Assembly: GCA_964483785.1 (NCBI GenBank)
Contig: CAZACW010000030.1
Location: 1-25,962, forward strand
Reading direction: 5' to 3'
Length of the DNA stretch: 25,962 nucleotides
DNA from: JABDGZ01 sp964483785
Lineage (GTDB): Bacteria; Omnitrophota; Gorgyraeia; Zapsychrales; Fredricksoniimonadaceae
The notes beneath the pieces were generated by a model that was not told the origin of the DNA, made no database searches, and saw nothing but the letters and a program-made list of their open reading frames with translations. A program made the position numbers and the translations under genes. Below, in pieces: positions 14,626 to 23,345 of the stretch (position 1 is its first letter; every line of letters starts with the position of its first letter).

Positions 14626-17600
14626 TTATTTGATAAGAGACCAGAGGTCTGTAATAGGAGTAATACTGTAGATTTCAGGAGAGAGGCTGTCAATACCTTC
14701 TTCCTTGATGCGGTTTAACATGGCTTGGTCCATATGCATCTGTACCCCGGCACCTTCCTTGCGGTCTTTCCAGGACGTGTTTTGGGTATTGAGGTCAATA
14801 CCGCCCTTTGAGCCCATGGCTTTGTCTAAATAGCCCCTTTGTTGGGCAGCTCGAATTTTATCAGCTAAAGGATTTTTGCCTCTTAATGCCAAATCATCAT
14901 TGCCTAAAGCATCTTTAAGCCCTTGCAAAACAACTTTTAAGACTTTTTTCCCTTGTCCCGCAAACACCTTGTACAATCCAATATTTTTTTCTCCTGTAAT
15001 AACATATCGTCCATTGGCCATGCTCCTTAAATGTTGAATTATAGTTACTGCTGGTTGATAAAACGCTTGTTCTGCGACAAATGTTCCTATCTCTATAACG
15101 GCATCACTTTGTTCATCCGCTTTATCCAAATTGGAAGACAAGGTCATTAGAACTCCTCTGAAATGATGCCTCCCCCCCAGCCTGTTCATGACATCGTTTT
15201 TTAAAGGTATTACCCGCATGGCCTGATCCCCGCCGACCATGCCTTCGGCCTTGGCCGCGTTCCAGGCCAGGATGTATAACTCTCCATCCAATTCAGATCT
15301 TTCTCTTAGTGGTGAAAGACGAATCACCAAAGCCAAAATGCTTAAAATCCTTGCCACTTGATGGTAAAATATTTCATTGGCCCTATCATTTTGAACGCTC
15401 GTTGAAATAAGCCTGGCAAAAACATCATCCATGGGATAAACCGCTTCCAAATCGCTTTTTTTATGCTTTATTGCAAGGAATGGAGCCTCGATATCCAAAT
15501 CTAATTCGAATTCAATTTCCGATGGTGGAATTCGATATGCCGGCTGGCGATGAGGATTCACAATATCGCTTGCCTCGGCCAAATTCATCATGACATTGAT
15601 AATAATGTATCCCAATCGGATGGCAGTATTTGACTCCCTTAATTGGGCAAATATATCCCGATATTCATTGAATAGGGCCTGGGTCAATGTCCTGTTAGCG
15701 GTCGAACCATTTTGCATGTAATAATGCTCAAGACGTTCAATGTCCACATAAATGGGGCTCTCCAGCGGTACCTGCAAATCGTTTTCCAGGAGTGATCGTA
15801 ATCTTTTGATCAATTCCGTCAAAACCGGCGGATTCCTTGGACCAGAATCACGTTCGCCCATAATGCGTCTGATCACATCCCGCCCCGACACTGTGCCGCT
15901 CATCGCCTCATCATAGGTGGGTGATTTTTGGCGGGCGGCCAGGGCATCTGCAAGAATTGCGTCCCTTTGATCCGCGGGAAACATCTCGGTGATATGAGAG
16001 GTGAAATCCCATTCATCCATTTCGCCTAAAATAAACCATCTCAAAAAATACCTGAACCTGTTCTGCTGTGACTCCAGCGGTAATATGCCTTGAGAGTCTG
16101 GCTGAACAAAAGACGCAAATTTTGGATATATTTCATCTACCAGGGAATTTATTTTTTTCAGCAAGGCGGCCTGGGCCATGCGCTCAATGGCCACGGGTAA
16201 GGGGGTTATATTCACGGCGTGGCCCAGCACCTTTTCCAGAGGCCCCAAATCCGCAACTGCTTTGACAAATTCATAATGAGGGGGCGGTTCAGTGGGCTGG
16301 ATGTTCTTGCCCGCATCCCTGGCTGAAACCCCCAATCTTAAAAATGCCCGTTTGACCAGGGTGGTCACGCCGGTATGACTCTGCTGATTTTCATCTGTGA
16401 AATCCGTCAAGTACATGCGGGGCCCGCCCAATTGCAAAAACAATGGCCTTTGGGCCTGTGTCTGGGTCAGCTTGATCTTGCTTAACTCAATCAGGACCTT
16501 GATCACATCATCGGCATAAATTAAGGAAGTGCTGACGCCCTTGGTATAAGGCCTGGCTTTTTGATTTGGAGGAAGATCTTCCTTGGTCAAAATGGCGTCC
16601 GCCAGCCGCATCACTACCCCATAGGCCTGGGACAATCCCATGTCAACGCCGATGGGCCCCATGAAGCGCAAAACAATGACATTTCTGATGCCGAATCTTT
16701 CTGATAAATTTTCTATGACCTTGTCCATTAAATATTTGGATAAGGGATAGGGCTTGACACCCAATCCTTCGGCATCCCTGGCCAATTGTGCAAAATAATT
16801 TTGGGGTATTTTTACTGCTGTTTTGTTGTAATAACTGACCGCATAATCACTGATCGCCTTGGCCTGATCATCAGCCCAGACCCTGGCTTGCACAGGCAGC
16901 AGCGTATAATCAAAGGAAGAAATAAATATCTTTTTCATGCCTTCATTGTCTTCATCCCTGGATGCCAACAGGCTTACGGCTGCGCCTAAAACATTGGTGC
17001 TTAAAATACTGCCCGCCTCTTCGTAATTAACCATCGGGACACCGGTGCGCGTATCGGCCGCGAGATTGATGAACACTTTTTTTCCTTTGACCAGGGCCTT
17101 AATGCGGGGGACATCCAATAAAGTCCCTACGACATTTTCAAAATGAGGGAATGTGCCGTTTAATTTGGCCCCTTCACTATCATTCAATACAAGGGCCCTT
17201 GTTTTGGCACCCCTTCGGCTCAACGCCCGGGAAAGGACCGTGCCTAAAAATCCTGTTGAGCCCGTCAAAGCCACTTCATTGACGCCAAGATCAGCCGGCA
17301 CGATCAAATCCCCTAAGGCCTTGGTGATATCTGTTTCCTGTTCGTACACTTTATAAAGATTGCTAAAAATAAGCTGGGCATAGGCCTTTTGTTCAGGATT
17401 TAAAGGAAGATCTGTTTGCCGATGGAGGACTTCAAGGGCGGCGGAGGCGATCCAGACAGGATGCTCATCCCGATGTTCATGGATATATTGGGCGGCCCAA
17501 ATCGCGCCTGCATCACCGGCTTGCAATTTTTGAAAGAATTCTTTTAACACCGGATAGTTTTCTTCTTCATCCGCGATTTCCTTGGCCTCAGGCGATAAGG

Positions 17601-20600
17601 AATCATAACGCCTGCTGGAATTGACCGGTACCAATCTTGCAATTGAGGTAATGGACCCGCCCCGGCCGGCATAAACCGCTGTAAATCGGTATATGCCCTT
17701 GTAACCGAAGGCCTCCAGCTGGTCCACATTAAAAAGGATCTCGCTTTCAATGCCTGCTTTTTCCCTTTCACGGATGCCTTCAGGACCGTACTCATCATGC
17801 CAGCGGATGGCTTCCTGGACCTTCCTGATTTTCTCCGGCGTGAATCCAAATTGAAGAAGGAAGGTTTCGGCATAGGTCATGGCTTCAGGACCATGATTGA
17901 TCTTGCCATAGGAATACACATCGTGCAGGACGATCGCGGCCAATAAAACGTCCCATTCAATGCTGTTATAAATCCTTTCCCCGTCTTCTCTCTTTGTTCT
18001 GATGATTTGGGCCAGGCGATAGGCCTTCTCCAGCAGATCAGCCGCATGGCGCGGACCGTGGTGATAATCATTCAAATACGCATTTTCCATCTTACGGACC
18101 GCGGGATCATTGAACTCGGCGTTTGCATCGTCAGCTACGGCCTGGACATAGGGGCGCAGCATTGCGGCCAAATCCTGCACTGTCATGGCCCTGCTTGCGT
18201 GTGCGGTCAATGGAATTAAAAAATTAGACATGGCTATTTTGTCTCGAGAGGATATATAAACGATTTTTCCCGCAGGGACCGTTTTATTTTCATAAATCTG
18301 GATCCATCGGCCATCGTCCATGCGGTCTGCTTCATTTTTCTTATATATTTTTTCCGCATGTAGGTCGAAGACTCCTGAGTATTCTCTCAACGCTTGAAGG
18401 GACATGGGTTCTCTTAATAACACGAAAGCAAAATTATTGAAACCGCTAAGGCGCCTGATTTTTGCATCAGATGCACCAAGATTTTCCTTGGCGCTGACAG
18501 CATCAAGATAGGCGACCTGCCTTAAATCCTTATGTCTGTTATATCCCAATACAACCGAGGGTAGCGACGGAATACCCCTCCAAAGGGCCCCGCCTATGGC
18601 CGGCAGACCTTTGATAAGTTCTTTTGTTGTCTTGCTTGGCATGGCTGGATCAGAAAGCTGTTCTCTTATGTTATCCAGCAAGGTTTCCCTGTCAAAATTA
18701 GGGTCTTGTTCTATCCAAGGATCGCGCTCGAGCACATTCTCCGCAATTTTTTCGGATGCGGCATTTAATTTTCTATACGGAACTTGACCTTTTTTAGGTT
18801 TGGATACTAGTATCACTTTTCCTTTCACTATTTCTTGCCGTATGGGTTCAGATAAAACTTGCACCCTGATTTTATGTTCACTTGAACGATAGACAAAAAG
18901 ATCGTAAATATAATTGAGGTGTAGATGTGTGTTAAAAAATCGCATCATTTGCTCTTTGTCATATGCCCCAAAATTGGTCCAATATAAACTATTTTGCATA
19001 ATCTCCAAAAAGACCGTAGGTTCAAATGAAACTTGATCAGCGATGTGTTCGAGCTCATCTTGCAAACGGCCGAAGTCCAGCCCATATTCGACCCGTACAA
19101 CCCTGGCCTTTCTATTATCAGCCGCTGAGGCAGTCTCATTCATCGCCGAATCAGCAGGTGTCCTGGTTCCTGCCAAGGTCTTGATGGCATTCCGGCCAGA
19201 CGCTGTACCGTTCATCGCATCATCTGATCCAACCGGTGCAGGTATCATTTGAATGATTTTGTATAAAGCGATCTCTCTTAATCTTACGTTGTTGAGATGG
19301 CTTGATAAATCTCTCAATGCCCTTCGAAATGCGCTATTTAAGGGATCTATCCCTAAATGTTCGGCAAGTCTTTCTATTTTCTGTTCAAATTTGATCTTAA
19401 GTTTCATTAAATCTAATATCCACTGTCTAATATCATTTCGACGTTCTTGAGTCATAGATCCTAAACCATCCTGAATACCATGTTTCGTTTTCATCCCTGC
19501 CGTAATTTTTTCAAGAGGACCTGAGCCTTTCATGGCAAGATCTACCTGCTGAACATCCGTTGTCCTGGAAGGGGCATCTAATGCCCCTTCTATAAATCCT
19601 CCGGAAAAATATTTTCGGGGCAGGGTTTCTTCTTTAATATAGTTAAATACGCCCTTCTTGTAAGCCTCGAGATAGCGCTGGTAAATTTGTTCTTTAATGG
19701 TTTTATCCTGGAGGTCTATGCCCCTGACTTTTTCTTTATTGGAATAAACCTGGTTGAGCAGGGCCTGTTTGAGATTCCTCTTATACCAGCTGGATAATAT
19801 GATGGAATTACAGATTTGGCGAAGATTGGCAAAATTTTGGCCGTAATTGACTTCGTGTTCAAGTTGGGGAAGGATGATTTGACGAAGAATGTTTTGCATC
19901 AATAAAGGGGACGTCTCCCTTTTTTTTGAATCATTAGAAGTCAAAATAAAGGGAGACGTCCCCTTTATTGTCGCCAGATAATCTTCTTCCAGCATGACTT
20001 TCAAATGGCAGTTGGTGACAAAGACAGTCTGATTGCGCTCGAAGATTTCGGCTTTATCCGCCACGATCCAGACCTTGTTAAAGGTATTGACCGGGATTTG
20101 GGTGGTTGCGAATTGACTGCGGGCGGCTGAGTAGACCTTGTCCCAAAAAATCTTGCCTAAGTTCTTTTCCGGATAAATAAGGGAGGCTGTTATTTGTTTA
20201 AGAATGTAATCCTGGGCCAATAGGTCTCGGCCCATTTCAGTTTGGCCTAAGGCATTAGGAATGACGCGGGTCTTTTCATAAGGAGGTAAATTGACCCATA
20301 AATCTTTTTCCGGAATGGCCAGGGAAGCCAGGAAATATTTGATCAGCTTCTCCCCTTCTGTTTTCAAGGCCCGGCCCTGCAAATGGTCCTGGCCGACATC
20401 CACGATAAAATCAAAAAGAAAGGGATCGTTTTTATGGACCGTCAGGCCCTTGATGATGGCCGGCTGATAGGCAGGACTTAAATCTATCATGGCCCCTGGC
20501 TCAGGAAGGCCGAGCAAGGGCTGGGCCTCTGCCTTAGGGGTGGGTCCCAGCAAGGAACAGGAAAAAGCCACAATGAGAAAATAATGAATGAGTTTACATT

Positions 20601-20604
20601 TCAT
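14626..20604 (-). CDS. Giant exported multidomain protein (HD domain + NAD-binding epimerase-like domain), 1992 residues
   Basis: One uninterrupted frame. Residues 1-27 form a signal peptide (cut after AEA). Residues about 30-335 are a conserved domain (PLSPAYQPAIIKG-like start, EKDLWVNLPPYEK, GRDLLAQDYILKQITAS, PRKYFSGG) that I associate from memory with Omnitrophota giant proteins. Residues about 847-945 look like an HD hydrolase: HHGPRHAADLL, VLHDVYSYGK, IRWHDEYG. Residues about 1108-1400 are an extended short-chain dehydrogenase/epimerase: TGSTGFLGT near 1113, YPLSKYLMDK near 1285. The stretches 500-840 and 1580-1790 are unassigned. Linkers of the form D-x-A-M-x-G recur near 353, 460, 1565, 1793 and 1927. 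The C terminus holds KGGIDLN and SITPITDLWSLI. Finding cytosolic-type enzyme domains behind a signal peptide is odd. ATG 20602-20604 has no clear ribosome site. Substrate and role are unknown. Confidence 0.85.
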   Translation of the reverse strand: MKCKLIHYFLIVAFSCSLLGPTPKAEAQPLLGLPEPGAMIDLSPAYQPAIIKGLTVHKNDPFLFDFIVDVGQDHLQGRALKTEGEKLIKYFLASLAIPEKDLWVNLPPYEKTRVIPNALGQTEMGRDLLAQDYILKQITASLIYPEKNLGKIFWDKVYSAARSQFATTQIPVNTFNKVWIVADKAEIFERNQTVFVTNCHLKVMLEEDYLATIKGTSPFILTSNDSKKRETSPLLMQNILRQIILPQLEHEVNYGQNFANLRQICNSIILSSWYKRNLKQALLNQVYSNKEKVRGIDLQDKTIKEQIYQRYLEAYKKGVFNYIKEETLPRKYFSGGFIEGALDAPSRTTDVQQVDLAMKGSGPLEKITAGMKTKHGIQDGLGSMTQERRNDIRQWILDLMKLKIKFEQKIERLAEHLGIDPLNSAFRRALRDLSSHLNNVRLREIALYKIIQMIPAPVGSDDAMNGTASGRNAIKTLAGTRTPADSAMNETASAADNRKARVVRVEYGLDFGRLQDELEHIADQVSFEPTVFLEIMQNSLYWTNFGAYDKEQMMRFFNTHLHLNYIYDLFVYRSSEHKIRVQVLSEPIRQEIVKGKVILVSKPKKGQVPYRKLNAASEKIAENVLERDPWIEQDPNFDRETLLDNIREQLSDPAMPSKTTKELIKGLPAIGGALWRGIPSLPSVVLGYNRHKDLRQVAYLDAVSAKENLGASDAKIRRLSGFNNFAFVLLREPMSLQALREYSGVFDLHAEKIYKKNEADRMDDGRWIQIYENKTVPAGKIVYISSRDKIAMSNFLIPLTAHASRAMTVQDLAAMLRPYVQAVADDANAEFNDPAVRKMENAYLNDYHHGPRHAADLLEKAYRLAQIIRTKREDGERIYNSIEWDVLLAAIVLHDVYSYGKINHGPEAMTYAETFLLQFGFTPEKIRKVQEAIRWHDEYGPEGIREREKAGIESEILFNVDQLEAFGYKGIYRFTAVYAGRGGSITSIARLVPVNSSRRYDSLSPEAKEIADEEENYPVLKEFFQKLQAGDAGAIWAAQYIHEHRDEHPVWIASAALEVLHRQTDLPLNPEQKAYAQLIFSNLYKVYEQETDITKALGDLIVPADLGVNEVALTGSTGFLGTVLSRALSRRGAKTRALVLNDSEGAKLNGTFPHFENVVGTLLDVPRIKALVKGKKVFINLAADTRTGVPMVNYEEAGSILSTNVLGAAVSLLASRDEDNEGMKKIFISSFDYTLLPVQARVWADDQAKAISDYAVSYYNKTAVKIPQNYFAQLARDAEGLGVKPYPLSKYLMDKVIENLSERFGIRNVIVLRFMGPIGVDMGLSQAYGVVMRLADAILTKEDLPPNQKARPYTKGVSTSLIYADDVIKVLIELSKIKLTQTQAQRPLFLQLGGPRMYLTDFTDENQQSHTGVTTLVKRAFLRLGVSARDAGKNIQPTEPPPHYEFVKAVADLGPLEKVLGHAVNITPLPVAIERMAQAALLKKINSLVDEIYPKFASFVQPDSQGILPLESQQNRFRYFLRWFILGEMDEWDFTSHITEMFPADQRDAILADALAARQKSPTYDEAMSGTVSGRDVIRRIMGERDSGPRNPPVLTELIKRLRSLLENDLQVPLESPIYVDIERLEHYYMQNGSTANRTLTQALFNEYRDIFAQLRESNTAIRLGYIIINVMMNLAEASDIVNPHRQPAYRIPPSEIEFELDLDIEAPFLAIKHKKSDLEAVYPMDDVFARLISTSVQNDRANEIFYHQVARILSILALVIRLSPLRERSELDGELYILAWNAAKAEGMVGGDQAMRVIPLKNDVMNRLGGRHHFRGVLMTLSSNLDKADEQSDAVIEIGTFVAEQAFYQPAVTIIQHLRSMANGRYVITGEKNIGLYKVFAGQGKKVLKVVLQGLKDALGNDDLALRGKNPLADKIRAAQQRGYLDKAMGSKGGIDLNTQNTSWKDRKEGAGVQMHMDQAMLNRIKEEGIDSLSPEIYSITPITDLWSLIK
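19900..19970. repeat. 71-bp inverted repeat inside the giant gene, translated in frame
   Basis: Perfect 23-bp arms (19900-19922 and 19948-19970) with core AAAGGGGACGTCTCCCTT and a 25-nt spacer rich in A/T. It encodes roughly residues 212-235 (KGTSPFILTSNDSKKRETSP), a stretch unlike the surrounding helical domain, without breaking the frame. In homologs I recall, this position is a variable loop. It resembles mobile palindromic elements that insert in genes, such as Rickettsia palindromic elements, but is unrelated by sequence as far as I can tell. Confidence 0.65.
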
Positions 20605-20617
20605 GACTTTAAAAGAA

Positions 20618-20648
20618 AACCATCACAACCCCCGGGGTTGTGGCGGTC
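20618..20648. terminator. 31-bp palindrome between recG and the giant gene (copy 5)
   Basis: The left arm AACCATCACAACCCC is intact; the right arm reads GGGGTTGTG then GCGGTC. On the minus strand it lies 65 nt past the recG stop and is followed by GGTTTTCTTTT, so it fits a recG terminator. It also ends 14 nt before the giant gene's start codon. Confidence 0.65.
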
Positions 20649-20713
20649 ACTCTGCATTAAATTTTGGGAAAGCGCTACCTTGAAAGGATATCATATAAAT
20701 AAGGAAAATGCCA

Positions 20714-22822
20714 TTAACCTGCCAGAACCAGTTCCAAATATTGAGGATAGCGTTTTTTGATGGTTTCCTTGATCAGGCGGTGATCAGGCAGGTTTAAAGG
20801 AGGGTCCTTTCGCGTCAAAACAATGGCATCTTCCCTGGCCTTTTCCAGGATATCAATCTGGGTGATGGGATTGGACATTTTAAGCTCATTGAGGCCGTGC
20901 TGGTGGCGGCCGAAATAATGCCCTGGGCCGCGGATCTTTAAATCCTCTTCCGCGATCTTAAACCCGTCGGTGGTGGCCACAATCGCCTCGAGCCTGAGCC
21001 TGGCCTCCTGGGTTACAGGATCGCCCAAAAGCACGCACATGGCATTTTGCGCCCCGCGGCCGATGCGGCCGCGCAATTGATGCAGTTGACTGAGGCCAAA
21101 ACGCTCGGCATGCTCGATCACCATCACATTGGCATTCGGTATATCGATGCCCACCTCTAAAATGGTGGTGGCCACCAAAATATCCAGCTCATGCTTTTTA
21201 AACTGCCGCATCACCTCATCCGATTCCTGGCGGCTCATCTGGCCGTGCACCAGGCCCAAACGCAGGCCCTGAAACTCGAATTTGCGCAAATGCTCAAACT
21301 GCTCCTTGGCTGCTTTTAAATCCAGCTTTTCAGACTCATCCACCAGGGGATAAATGATATAGGCCTGGGTGCCTTTCTGCACCAGCTCCCTGACCTTTTG
21401 ATAAACGCCCTGCGCCTTGGCCAGCGCAAACAAATAGGTCTTGATTTGCCCGCGTCCAGGAGGCATTTCATTGATCACGGAAACGTCGAGGTCGCCGTAA
21501 AGCGTCAGGCACAGGGTCCTGGGAATAGGTGTAGCCGTCATAATCAATATATCAGGATTACGCGCTTCAGCGAGTGTCAGGGATGAGGACGAGCCCTTGG
21601 CGGAAAGCAGGGCGCGCTGATTGACCCCGAATTTATGCTGTTCATCAATGACCACAAAACTCAAATCTTTAAAGCCGATGGTCTCTTCCAGAAGCGCGTG
21701 GGTGCCGATGACCAAATCGATTTCCCCTTCTTTAAGCTGATGAATAATGGACTTCTTTTCCTTGGCCGGGATACTGCTGATCAACAGGGCGGTCCGGATA
21801 TCTTGGAAAGGGCCCTGGCCCAGTAGTTTTTGAAAATTATGAAAGTGCTGCTGGGCCAAAATCTCCGTCGGGGCCATGAGGGCGGACTGCTTCTGGTTCA
21901 TCCAGGCCGCGACACAGCCGAAAAACGCCACCACGGTCTTGCCTGAGCCCACGTCCCCCTGCACCATGCGCAGCATGGGCTGGTTTTGGGCCATGTCCTG
22001 GGCCATGTCCCCGATGGCCTTGATTTGGGCCTTGGTCAAGGGAAACGGAAAAGCAGATTGATATTGCCCTAAAAGCCCTTGATCTATCCGGTGCGCGGTC
22101 CCCTTCTTGTGCACCATGCTCAGGCGCCTTAGGATCACGCAGATTTGAAAAAGAAAAAATTCTTCAAAGGCAATGCGGTCCGAGGCTTTTTGCTGTTGAT
22201 GGACATCATCGGGAAAATGGATGTGGCGGATGCTCGCGGCAATGGGATTTAAATGATGCTTGGCGCGGACCTGCTGGGGAATGATGTCCTGCAATTGATC
22301 CGCGTAGAGATCCAGGCACAGGTCCATGATTTTTCTTAAATAGCGCTGGCTGACCCCCTTGGTCAAGGGATACACCGGCACGATGCGGCCCATGTTCAAA
22401 CTGCGGTCTTCTTTTGAGATCAGCTCAAAATCAGGCACCACCATCTGCAGGCGCTTCTGAAAAATATCCACCCTGCCGTAAAGGACGATTTCCTGGCCCT
22501 CCTTGAATAGATTGACCAGATACGGCTGGTTAAACCAAACAGCCTGGATGCGTCCGCTCTGATCAGCGACGGAGATTTCCACGGCCTTGTTTTTGGAATA
22601 GAAATTGCGGCGGGCGCTGGTGACCTTGCCGCAGATGGTCTGCGCCTCCCCGGCCTGGACCATGGCTATGGATGTAAACCGCGTGCGGTCTTCATACCGG
22701 TGGGGAAACAGATACAGCAGGTCTTCGACGGTCTTGACGCCTAAATTTTCCAGAAGCTTGGCCTTGGCCGGGCCGACGCCTTTGACGTATTGGATGGGAA
22801 GGCTGCTTAAACTCTGGGGCAT
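20714..22822 (-). CDS. recG: ATP-dependent DNA helicase RecG
   Basis: Branch-migrating helicase that remodels stalled replication forks and Holliday junctions. The 702 residues have the normal layout. First comes the wedge/OB domain with helix-hairpin-helix-like YVKGVGPAKAKLLENLG and LLYLFPHRYEDRT. Then Walker A GDVGSGKTVVA near 290, the DEQH box in VVIDEQHKFGV near 393, MTATPIPRTL near 430, and ATTILEVGIDIPNA and QLRGRIGRG in helicase domain 2 near 560-600. The C terminus includes GPGHYFGRHQHG. The start ATG 22820-22822 has no clear ribosome site, but a TATAAT lies just upstream. Confidence 0.97.
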   Translation of the reverse strand: MPQSLSSLPIQYVKGVGPAKAKLLENLGVKTVEDLLYLFPHRYEDRTRFTSIAMVQAGEAQTICGKVTSARRNFYSKNKAVEISVADQSGRIQAVWFNQPYLVNLFKEGQEIVLYGRVDIFQKRLQMVVPDFELISKEDRSLNMGRIVPVYPLTKGVSQRYLRKIMDLCLDLYADQLQDIIPQQVRAKHHLNPIAASIRHIHFPDDVHQQQKASDRIAFEEFFLFQICVILRRLSMVHKKGTAHRIDQGLLGQYQSAFPFPLTKAQIKAIGDMAQDMAQNQPMLRMVQGDVGSGKTVVAFFGCVAAWMNQKQSALMAPTEILAQQHFHNFQKLLGQGPFQDIRTALLISSIPAKEKKSIIHQLKEGEIDLVIGTHALLEETIGFKDLSFVVIDEQHKFGVNQRALLSAKGSSSSLTLAEARNPDILIMTATPIPRTLCLTLYGDLDVSVINEMPPGRGQIKTYLFALAKAQGVYQKVRELVQKGTQAYIIYPLVDESEKLDLKAAKEQFEHLRKFEFQGLRLGLVHGQMSRQESDEVMRQFKKHELDILVATTILEVGIDIPNANVMVIEHAERFGLSQLHQLRGRIGRGAQNAMCVLLGDPVTQEARLRLEAIVATTDGFKIAEEDLKIRGPGHYFGRHQHGLNELKMSNPITQIDILEKAREDAIVLTRKDPPLNLPDHRLIKETIKKRYPQYLELVLAG

Positions 22823-22828
22823 GCGGTC

Positions 22829-22834
22829 ATTATA
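22829..22834 (-). promoter_or_regulatory. Possible -10 box (TATAAT) directly before recG
   Basis: A perfect TATAAT on the minus strand ends 6 nt before the recG ATG, which would put the RNA start at the start codon (leaderless mRNA). No convincing -35 is found at 16-18 bp. Low confidence. Confidence 0.3.
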
Positions 22835-22881
22835 CTACAGAGGCCTGTCAGCTTCTACAGCAGCCGCGGCTGTCCCCTTTT

Positions 22882-23277
22882 TTAAAAGCGCATGGTTTTC
22901 AGGCGTTTGGCGAGCTGTTTGCGGTAGCCTTGATTGAAAACTTCGTCAAAATCGTAGGCGTTTTTGAAGCTGTCGTAATGGTCGTGGGAGTCCTTGGCCA
23001 GCACCCGGTTTTCCACCAGGTTATAGACGATATTGCCGAAATCATCGGTCACCCGGATGCCCCAATATTTCAGGACAGTGAGGGTCATCGGCCCGAATTT
23101 CTTCAACAGCAGGGCCTTGATTCCGGTCAAAAGCTCTTCGCCGCTGATATGCTTGTACTTCTTGAACTTCTTCTGGCTGAAGGCCAAGGCTTCCATGACA
23201 AACTCATAGGCCTCGGGGGAATAGCGGGAATCTTGAGCATGGATCGTGGATATAATGCTGTAAAACTCTTCATCCAT
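22882..23277 (-). CDS. Conserved hypothetical protein, Minf_1886-like
   Basis: A small soluble protein of 131 residues from ATG 23275-23277 (MDEEFYSIISTIHAQDSRYS); a TTG at 23305 would add ten codons. Motifs such as RYSPEAYEFVMEAL, HISGEELLTGIK, KKFGPMTLTVLKYWGI, TDDFGNIVYNLVE and AYDFDEVF agree, from memory, with a family named Minf_1886 seen in Verrucomicrobia, Planctomycetes and relatives. The function is unknown. It is encoded upstream of recG in the same direction, separated by 59 nt. GAGGA is about 16 nt before the chosen ATG, farther than usual, so the TTG start remains possible. Confidence 0.75.
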   Translation of the reverse strand: MDEEFYSIISTIHAQDSRYSPEAYEFVMEALAFSQKKFKKYKHISGEELLTGIKALLLKKFGPMTLTVLKYWGIRVTDDFGNIVYNLVENRVLAKDSHDHYDSFKNAYDFDEVFNQGYRKQLAKRLKTMRF

Positions 23278-23345
23278 TGATTTTATTTTAGCATCCTCGT
23301 GGAGCAATTCAAAAGAAATCGGAAATATTTATTATTTAGGAAAGT

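Noticed and set aside
1891..20648. Possible CRISPR array from the recurring 31-bp palindrome
   Set aside because: Copies are kilobases apart, not regularly spaced, and no cas genes are present.
20649..20713. Promoter for the giant gene (TATGAT-like -10 in the recG-giant gap)
   Set aside because: The matching -35 (GTTAAT) is poor, so I could not support it as a feature.
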